A model generated the notes under the pieces. The model searched no databases. It had not been told where the DNA came from and saw only the letters and a list, made by a program, of their open reading frames with translations. Positions 56,960-64,000 of a stretch of 64,000 nt of DNA are shown piece by piece. This DNA comes from Datisca glomerata (lineage: Eukaryota; Streptophyta; Magnoliopsida; Cucurbitales; Datiscaceae): NCBI GenBank assembly GCA_003255025.1, contig QANY01000014.1, positions 1 to 64,000 on the forward strand. Direction: 5' to 3'. Numbering within the stretch: position 1 is the stretch's first letter; every line of letters begins with the position of its first letter. The translations under genes were made by a program, and so were the position numbers.

Positions 56960-58960
56960 GCATGAATGTCTAATAAGAGTGTCGGCGATTAACTTAACTC
57001 TAGCGTGTAATATTATTTAAATATAATTTAAAAGCTCTATGAACGTTAGTTTGGTTATACCTTACAGAAATGCTATAAAATTCAAATATATTGCTCGAAA
57101 CATATATAAATAAATATACATATGTAATTTCAATTTAATATATGAATTCAATCTATGCATCTAATGAAATAAGTAAAGTAACTAACTATTTGATTTGACA
57201 TAAAGAAGCTAGTAAATATTTCAATTTAATGTTTTCATCAATATTTATTGGCATTACTGTGATAAATCCTCATTGATAATATTGTCTAAAAAATTAAAAG
57301 TGTTATTAATCATTTAATTTAAAATGATTAATATTTAATGTTAATATTTATGAAGGAGATTGAGAAATTCCATGAAATAATGATGGTAATTGATGTCCAA
57401 AATTTTTTGTCATTTCTTAGCCACATTTATATAATTGATGTCTAAAAATATTTCTCTCTTCTTTATCACATTTATATATATTATAGGTAAGTGATCGGAC
57501 TAAAAAGTTGATGAGAGAATAAAAAAGAACTATTATCTTAAGAGGGGATTGGACCAAGTGGCAGTGATGGTTTAATAGCAGAGAACACAATAACAGTAAA
57601 ACTCTAAATACGAGTAAGAAGTTAATCACTCTTCACTACTAATAGATTCAATTTAAATGAATGGAACTCATACTATTTGCACAAACTAGCTAGATTTTTC
57701 TCCCACTTATTTATTTTGATTACATCATTTCACTTAAATTTATCATTTAATTTAAATAATTATTTCAGAATGTTACATCAAATCTTATTTTCATATTAAC
57801 TATTAGATGTTACCAAAATATCATTAATTAATAACAGTAATCTAAGTAATACTTAAATGATATTAATATTAAGTATATAAAAAGAACAATTGTTACAAAT
57901 ATGTTATAATTCAGAGGTGTTTTCTAAGAAAAATAAAGACATTTTCTTTATTTAATTTATTATTGTAATTATGATGAATATAAATGGGATGCTAAAATAA
58001 TTGCTATAATTGTATCGATTCATGGATTTTCAGGCCCTCCAATTGATAACTAATACTAATTTTGGATTTGAATTAACAATTACTATTGGTCGTTTTTTAA
58101 TTCTTAATTTTTATATTCATAATTAAACTCATCATCTTCCAAAAATATTTTCACATGTTATTGTATTTAATATACTTTTTTAACTCTTTGATGGAGAAAA
58201 TTACCTTTTTACTCTCTAATTCAAAAGTAATTTATTTATTTTGGAATTTCTCGTTGAATGAAACTCCTGTTAAATTCAGTTAAAATTTGATCCGACAATA
58301 TTTTAATCTAATATTTTTAATTTTTAATTATGATATTATAAATTTATAGTATTAACATGTTTATTATCATGTATTGAATTTAATATTTTGGATAATTTCA
58401 AATTTTGGATACCTTTGCAATTTGAATTTTTATGTTCGTAAATAAAATAGTTCGTTTTTTCAGTCACTAATAAAATCCTTGATTGTAAATTATCAATTTA
58501 AAATTTCAGATTTAAAATTAATATTGATAGTTATAATTCATTTTAATTATGATGTATATATTACTCATCATTTAAATTTTGTCTATTAATATTTTAACTC
58601 TTTTATAACATTTAAATTTAGGGATATGATAGTCTTTTTCTTTAAGTTTTTGTAACTCATCTTTTATAAAAGATAAAGATATATGACGATATTTTAAGAA
58701 CTATTCTTATACCGTTAGATATAATTGATAAATTTTTGTGATTGCTCATATAAAATTTTGCTCATATTATAGATTATATTTCTAAAATGAATATAATGAA
58801 AAGAATGATATTTAAGAAACTTTATTGAAATGGTTGGTCATAATAGTCAAGAAAAAGTTTTTTTTAAATGCATTATTTTAGTAGATGATGTTTAGCTAAT
58901 ATATGCGGCATAGTGCATCCTTTCAATGTCCAGGTAAGACTTAATCATCATTTTAGAGAG
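56960..58960. other. AT-rich intergenic, nothing recognised
   Basis: Very AT-rich with no coding or repeat structure that I can support. It should hold the other end of the CACTA element if that survived, but no TTTCTTGTAGTG-like terminus was seen. Confidence 0.5.
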
Positions 58961-58964
58961 TCGT

Positions 58965-59460
58965 TGTTAGGACCTATGAAAGTATTCATCAAACTAAAAC
59001 AACTCAGAGTTGCATAGTAGAATATCTTTCTCAGATCATAGTCTGATACTTTTCTGATACACAAGAAGCCTCTGTCAAGGGCAAGTGTAGAGCATACTTG
59101 AATCTCGGCAGCCAGAAGTAAACTATTATAAGAGCAAGGTAATAAGGAGAAGAAGAAGAAGAACTTAGAAAGCCATGAGAGAAAAATACTTGTATATTTT
59201 TTATATTCTGAAAACCTTCTACCTATAATGAAAGGAAAACCCTCCTTATATAGAGATGGAGGGGGAATTAGTGGCTACAGACCTAAACAGTTTAAAGGAA
59301 CGATAATTATGAGCAAAAAAAAAGCAAATAGTCTAAAGTAACGATTATTACAAAAGACAAAAAATGAAAAGATGACAGCAAAGATAAAACTAGCGTTATT
59401 ACAACACGACAGAGATTAGTGGAAGAAAGGTGGCAGCACTACCAATAACTTTTGGAAATA
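58965..59460 (-). promoter_or_regulatory. LTR- or pararetrovirus-like promoter/leader region
   Basis: The minus strand has a strong TATA box, TATATAAGG (59252-59244). Downstream come a CT-rich leader (TTCTTCTTCTTCTCC) and GTATCAGAAAAGTATCAGAC, ending in CCTAACA near 58965. This is the layout of an LTR U3-R-U5 or of the intergenic promoter of plant pararetroviruses. No second copy, polypurine tract or target duplication was found, so the class is open. Confidence 0.4.
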
Positions 59461-59475
59461 GACTATGATCAGACC

Positions 59476-60378
59476 CTAGGTTGGCATAGTCTTCATCCTA
59501 TGGTGGGTCCTGAAAATATGTGGAGCTGAGGTCATCAAGATCATGAGGGTCATCTGGTTCAGATTGTGGCACAGGAAGTTGGCTGAGCTCAGGGGAAAAA
59601 CAATCAGGCTGGAATTGGGTGTCCAACTGATAGGGATCTTGAGACTCAAATGGATATGGATCCGGAGGGTGAGAAGACGATAAACCACTAAAGATGAATG
59701 AGCGTTGATACTCTTGTAAAGCCGAGGAGGAAGCTCCAGAGGATGCTTGTGAGCTAGAAGGGAATGGCCCAAGGGGAAAACCATGGTGGATTCATTGAGA
59801 CGTGTTAAGGTTCGACCGAATTGATCCATGAACCGTTTTTCATATTTGGGCCAAGCAGGAGAGGACTGCCAGAAATTAACATGGTTACGCATATACAGGG
59901 CTCCATTAACATAATGATCTTGTTCACGGTGAAGAGTGTAGAAACAGAAAAATGTTTGTCTCTGTTTCCGAGGAGCTATCCATATATTGTATTCGGTGAG
60001 AATCTTGTGAAGCTGGCTTCGCCAATACGAAAGTGGAGCAAAAAGTTGAAGAAGAGTCACAATGTGCGTATGGGTATTAGCAGCATCACAAATATACTGG
60101 TAAATAGGATATGGAGGAAATCCGATAGCACAGTAATGAAGGGAAGAAAGAGCCCAAAGATACCAGATGAGTTCTTCTGGTATGGCACCTTTAATGAGAG
60201 AGACTGTGATATAAGGGATGGTCATATCAAAATGGTCTTGGAAAGGGTGTATATGGGTTTTTACAAGTAATAGATGGAGCCAGTAAAACAGAGTTTTTGT
60301 GGCAAGATTGTTGATCATAGTGGGACCATCAGGTGTAGGAACTGGAGGGAAAATGGTAGCAGGCATGCTGACCGGCAT
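59476..60378 (-). CDS. 300-codon reading frame of unknown function, probably retroelement-derived
   Basis: One uninterrupted frame from MPVSMPATIFPPVPTPDGPT. The middle is well structured (PYITVSLIKGAIPEELIWYL, SQLHKILTEYNIWIAPRKQR, HVNFWQSSPAWPKYEKRFMD) and rich in Trp, Tyr and His. The last 70 residues look low-complexity. I do not recognise a domain. It ends about 225 bp before the TATA box at 59252, on the same strand, so it may be the last frame of an LTR element or an endogenous pararetrovirus-like copy. Its openness amid decay stands out. Confidence 0.45.
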   Translation of the reverse strand: MPVSMPATIFPPVPTPDGPTMINNLATKTLFYWLHLLLVKTHIHPFQDHFDMTIPYITVSLIKGAIPEELIWYLWALSSLHYCAIGFPPYPIYQYICDAANTHTHIVTLLQLFAPLSYWRSQLHKILTEYNIWIAPRKQRQTFFCFYTLHREQDHYVNGALYMRNHVNFWQSSPAWPKYEKRFMDQFGRTLTRLNESTMVFPLGHSLLAHKHPLELPPRLYKSINAHSSLVVYRLLTLRIHIHLSLKIPISWTPNSSLIVFPLSSANFLCHNLNQMTLMILMTSAPHIFRTHHRMKTMPT

Positions 60379-60560
60379 AGTGAGATTGGAGTGAGTATCA
60401 GAAAGAGTAAGAATAAAGAGGGTCTGAGCAGAAGAGGAGATGTCTTTCTAAGGTCGAGAGAGATAATCAGCAATGATATTCTGATGTCATTTGAGATGAC
60501 GAATTGAGAATCGTATAGCTGAATACTCATCTTGGTATCAAGCGAGAGATCTAAGTACAT
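60379..60560 (-). pseudogene. Upstream frame of the same element
   Basis: A second minus frame (60560-60315, MYLDLSLDTKMSIQLYDSQF then VISNDIRISLLIISLDLRKT) partly overlaps the 300-codon frame in another register. It has a protein-like N-terminal half and then a hydrophobic tail. It could be the end of a preceding coding region; no family was identified. Confidence 0.25.
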
Positions 60561-60839
60561 TCTAGTCGATATTGTTTTATAATTTTTTTTATTTAAAAAT
60601 TAGCTTGAATTTATTTTTTCTTGATAAATAAGTAATAAAATAAATATTTAAAATAATACATAAGAAATATATGAACAATTAGCTCAGTTTGTCTGTAGAG
60701 TAGGAGCCTTTTAATTAAGTCTTCATACAATAATCTCACTCCAAGCTAATTTTACCCTCAAATTAGTGAATTACATATGCCATTTCACTTGTAACTATTT
60801 GAGTAATGTTCAAACATAATTATTTGAGCCATTTTTTTT

Positions 60840-61335
60840 AGGCATGCAAAAACCTGCTGAAACAAAAATGATCGATTTAGTCAATTTTTTAGTTAATTAT
60901 GATCAATTAGGTGTTGAATTTAAAATAAACTGAACTATCGGTTCGGTCAGATATTTCTACATTTTAGACTGAGCTGATTAGAGTTGCCGTTTTATATATG
61001 TGTGTTTATCATATTTATTTTTTTCATTTCTAATTTTCACATGCATTTCTCTCATTTATCTTTAATGTTTAGTTTGTATGTTGTGGTTTAAATTATAATT
61101 TTTATTATAATGCTTAAAAAACATATAAATTGATTGATGAAATTCTTAAAAAATAAAAATAAAAATCTTAATGAACTGTAAAATCTTACTAAACTGACTA
61201 ATTATTTTACGAGCCAATCAATACAGTTTAAACACACAGAATTAATCGGTTCAATTTTGATTTTGACAAAGACCGTGAATTTTTAAAATCTGAACGAAAT
61301 TAGACAACCACAAATTTTAGCATCCCTCAAATCTT
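60840..61335. mobile_element. Candidate MITE with GGTTCGGTC/AATCGGTTC words
   Basis: AT-rich 0.5 kb with GCATGCAAAAACC at one end, TTTAGCATCCCTC at the other, and ACTATCGGTTCGGTC plus TTAATCGGTTCAATTTTG inside. It resembles the GGTTCGG-type hAT MITEs, but perfect ends and a target duplication are not visible. Confidence 0.35.
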
Positions 61336-61409
61336 ATACTGACAATTAGTTACTAAAGACACGTCATCCAATAGAACTAACACCATTTGCTCTTTTTTTT
61401 TTTTTATAA

Positions 61410-61672
61410 TTTCGTCTTTATTGATATTTTCAAAATTACTGCTACACGTTTCCCACCTTTCAATGTCATATCATTATAACCTAAAAACAAAGAACTTATT
61501 TGACAAATCTTACTTTATCCAATAAACTTAAGAGTTTAGAGCGGAGAAAACCTAAAACGCAAACACTTTATTCGGTTATTCCAACATATTTTTTCAACAA
61601 TTTTGTGATGAGCTTCGGGTTGAACGCAACAAAAATGGCCATTTTTGAGAAACTGAAACATCTTAGGAAGGC
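61410..61672 (-). terminator. Probable 3' UTR and poly(A) signal of the AG-like gene
   Basis: On the minus strand AATAAAGACG occurs about 250 bp after the stop (TTTATT on plus near 61416). Position and sequence fit a plant polyadenylation signal. The true cleavage site is unknown. Confidence 0.4.
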
Positions 61673-63381
61673 TTAAACAAGTTGGAGAGCAGTTTGGTCT
61701 TGGCGGGAATAGTGGTGATTGGAGTCCAGAAGGTTGACTGCCAGGTAATCACGGTCATATTGCTGCTGAGAAGGCATTGTTTCATGATGAACCTCTCCTG
61801 AAATAAAATTTGTTTGCTGCTGTTGTTGTACTGCTCTTTTATTTTCAGCTATCTGCAACCACATCCAAACTACTACTATTAATTAACATCTAAACAAACT
61901 TAATTAGTAGTTTACGCGTAGCTTAATTATATGTGTTTCAGGCGCGCGAGAAGGAGAGAAACACGGAACCTTTGCTCGCAGATAGTTGTTATGGTTTTGT
62001 AGCTCGATCTCCTGCACAAATATTAACGTAATCATAACATAAGGGTTTGTAATTTTCAAATGGTTGTTATGATTTTAGGCATTTGGGTGTGCTTGTTTGA
62101 AAACACTTAATGCATTAATAATATAAATTTCTAATTGCATATGTTTCATAAACGTTATTATTTGAATCACATTTTCGTAAATTAAAAATATTTTTTCAAG
62201 AAACAGAAATTCAAGGGTTTTCTTAAATGCTTCAAAATGTAAATAAGCACATATTTAAGCGCCTCACATGATATAAAATAATTTTAAACTAACGTTATTT
62301 TAATGTATAAAAATGTTTCTAATGACAAAGTACTCTGAAAGACGACCGTAGTAGTAAAGCATGAAGCACACGCATGGTAAACTATTGACCTCTTAGAATA
62401 TATATATATATTCTAATTTTGTTTCTCTTGGCCAACAATTTCCATTGATAAGGAGATTTGAAGAAATAAACAAAGCATTGATAATAAATCGTGTATTGTT
62501 TTTTTCATCCTTGAAAAACTTATTTAGAATGCTTTTTTATATAGCTTTAAACTACGTGATCTTCATAAATGAGAATTGTAATCATTATGTATGATATTAT
62601 AATGACATGAGATAACCCACATCAACATTATAATGAGTCTACTAAAATTAGGTCAAAGGATCAGATATAAGTAGTTACCCTCTTTTGCATAAACTCAATT
62701 TCCGCAAACAACATTTCGTGCTGAAACATTAAACCAAATTGTCAGGTGAAAACCATACGAAATAAGTATATTATTTATGAATTATAAGCATTTTCGACTA
62801 AAAAATACGTAGTTTTTTCTTTGTTCGTCTAATTTATATACCTAAATACGTAATATCTATATATATATACCTTTTTTGCTCTAACTCTGCTAATTCCTTT
62901 CTCCAATCTTCCTTCCAGATTTTTTAGATCCTTCATGGACAAAGAGCTGAGAGCTTCTCCCAATATATGCCTAGAATCAAATAGGAAAAAAAAAGATACG
63001 AGAACTAAATTAATTTTTTAAATAATACAGTTTAATTAATTAGAAGAGATTTTTAAGGGGGCCAACCTGTTTGAACTCTGGATATCCCTTATGTGTCTTC
63101 TTAATTTTGTTGCTTCTTGCTGGTAAAACTGATGTCATAATTTATGCACATTTTGACGTCAAGCATCAGTTAATTTAATGGTTACCATAGTAAGTGACAA
63201 TATGTATCTCAAATTTACATAACGTGTTAATTGAAGGTAATAATAATAATAATAAAAATACTCAAATAAAAGGGAAAGGAAATGAAACAATTAACAAACC
63301 TGTGTATTAACTTCAGCAACAGACGCTGTGTTGGTTGAGTCAGAACATACTTTCTTGTACCTTTCGATCGTTCCTCTTACA
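61673..63381 (-). CDS. AG: AGAMOUS-clade MADS-box transcription factor, I, K and C regions (5' exon outside window)
   Basis: Six minus-strand exons with GT/AG borders and continuous phase: 63381-63300, 63128-63067, 62970-62871, 62720-62679, 62011-61970, 61852-61673 (82, 62, 100, 42, 42, 180 nt). They encode the intervening region ([18 protein letters not shown]), the keratin-like dimerisation domain ([48 protein letters not shown]), then a Gln-rich C-terminus ending [12 protein letters not shown], the AG motif II. No stop or frameshift. Family role: nuclear C-function factor for stamen and carpel identity and floral determinacy. FYQQE and the terminal motif argue against STK/AGL11; AG versus PLE/SHP is not settled. 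The first exon, with the MADS DNA-binding domain, lies beyond 64000. Confidence 0.93.
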
Positions 63382-64000
63382 CTGCAAACATAACAAACAA
63401 TCAATTATAAATTTTAAGCAAGGATTCTCATGATTTCTGTAAAATTATGATCTTGATTCTCTGAATAATTTCTCTGAATCTACTTTTGATGTAGGTGTGT
63501 TAGGAGGGTTTGTAATTATTTCCCACAATAATTAAAAGAATATAATAAAAATTTAATAATTTTAAAATGAGTCAAATAGTCTACATTTGATTATTTTACA
63601 GTTTAAAATTGGCAAATAATACACGAGTTTATAATTTTATAAATTAAAAGGAGGACATAGTAGAATAATTGGTAAATTTATAATTTGATATAGGTCATTT
63701 TGTATAATACAAATATTTACAAAATTAAGAGGGCAATCGCTCACTTAGCAATAGTTGGTCTTGCCCCAGCATAAAACCAAACCTGCATAATCCTCGTTAG
63801 CGTGTTCTTAGAAAAACACTTTAGTCAATATCATGTAATATTATCTATCATTCATTTTTTAGCAAAAATAAATTGTTCAAGAGGGGAGGTAAATGAGTCA
63901 TTTATATTGGTTAAGTTACAAATCAAGTTTTATATTGTTTAAGTTGCACATCATTAAAATAAATAGTTGATACATCACATAATTAAATGAAAAATAATTA
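63382..64000 (-). other. 3' part of the large AGAMOUS-type intron
   Basis: AT-rich and non-coding up to the window edge. In AG genes the intron between the MADS exon and the I-region exon is large and carries the main cis-regulatory elements. I did not find a convincing LEAFY or WUSCHEL site in this 619-bp portion, so any enhancer probably lies beyond 64000. Confidence 0.6.

Noticed and set aside
59821..60270. 149-codon plus-strand frame
   Set aside because: Antisense to the better-structured 300-codon minus frame; composition fits a shadow.
60528..60545. TGGTATCAAGCGAGAG as a primer-binding site
   Set aside because: It is on the plus strand while the neighbouring frame and promoter are on minus, and it departs from TGGTATCAGAG; no LTR precedes it.
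63382..64000. LEAFY/WUSCHEL-type sites in the AG intron
   Set aside because: Short degenerate matches only, expected by chance in AT-rich DNA.

Overview
This is a 64 kb piece of a plant nuclear genome, probably a eudicot. It is AT-rich, has introns bounded by GT/AG, and is mostly transposable elements. Two host genes stand out. One is the 3' two-thirds of an AGAMOUS-clade MADS-box gene on the minus strand at the right end (61.7-64 kb). The other is a two-pore potassium channel (TPK/KCO-like) reading frame at 6.5-7.5 kb with a proline-rich N-terminal stretch. The rest is decayed mobile DNA, satellites and fragments of host genes. Four isolated N characters (6510, 10200, 38101, 39908) sit in or beside repeats and look like assembly joins.

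Layout, left: 1-220 is a Copia integrase scrap; 2.0-2.7 kb a minisatellite; 4.2-6.5 kb a decayed Copia element; 6.5-7.5 kb the channel; 9.1-10.3 kb a non-autonomous MULE with a perfect 9-bp target duplication and an internal minisatellite; 13.5-16.1 kb a second copy of the same Copia; 16.15-18.1 kb two repeat families that recur elsewhere in the window; 18.3-22.9 kb a block of different tandem arrays between direct repeats; 24.7-28.5 kb a decayed Ulp1-type cysteine protease gene; 28.5-28.8 kb a near-perfect hairpin.

Layout, centre and right: 30-57 kb is a nest of elements rearranged by a roughly 17 kb inversion with ends at 31205/31206 and 48214/48215. The 5' half of a Ty3/Gypsy chromovirus (minus strand, 31206-36396) and its 3' half (plus strand, 48215-52528) are broken at the same codon boundary in RNase H. 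Their outer LTR ends carry the same 5-bp target duplication. The flanks of those LTRs are the two halves of one CACTA transposase gene. The other breakpoint splits a plant mobile domain (PMD) gene into 46487-48214 (plus) and 30056-31205 (minus). Flipping 31206-48214 restores the Gypsy element, the CACTA gene and the order of the PMD gene at once. The inverted segment also holds a Copia 5' end interrupted by the CACTA terminus, a syntaxin fragment, a hAT-like MITE, a MULE with a captured reading frame, and a satellite element related to the one at 16.6-18.1 kb.

Inferred order of events: Copia insertion; CACTA insertion into Copia; Gypsy insertion into the CACTA gene; inversion. The AGAMOUS-like gene lies outside the inversion and its visible exons are intact. 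No tRNA, rRNA, CRISPR array or prokaryotic signal was seen.
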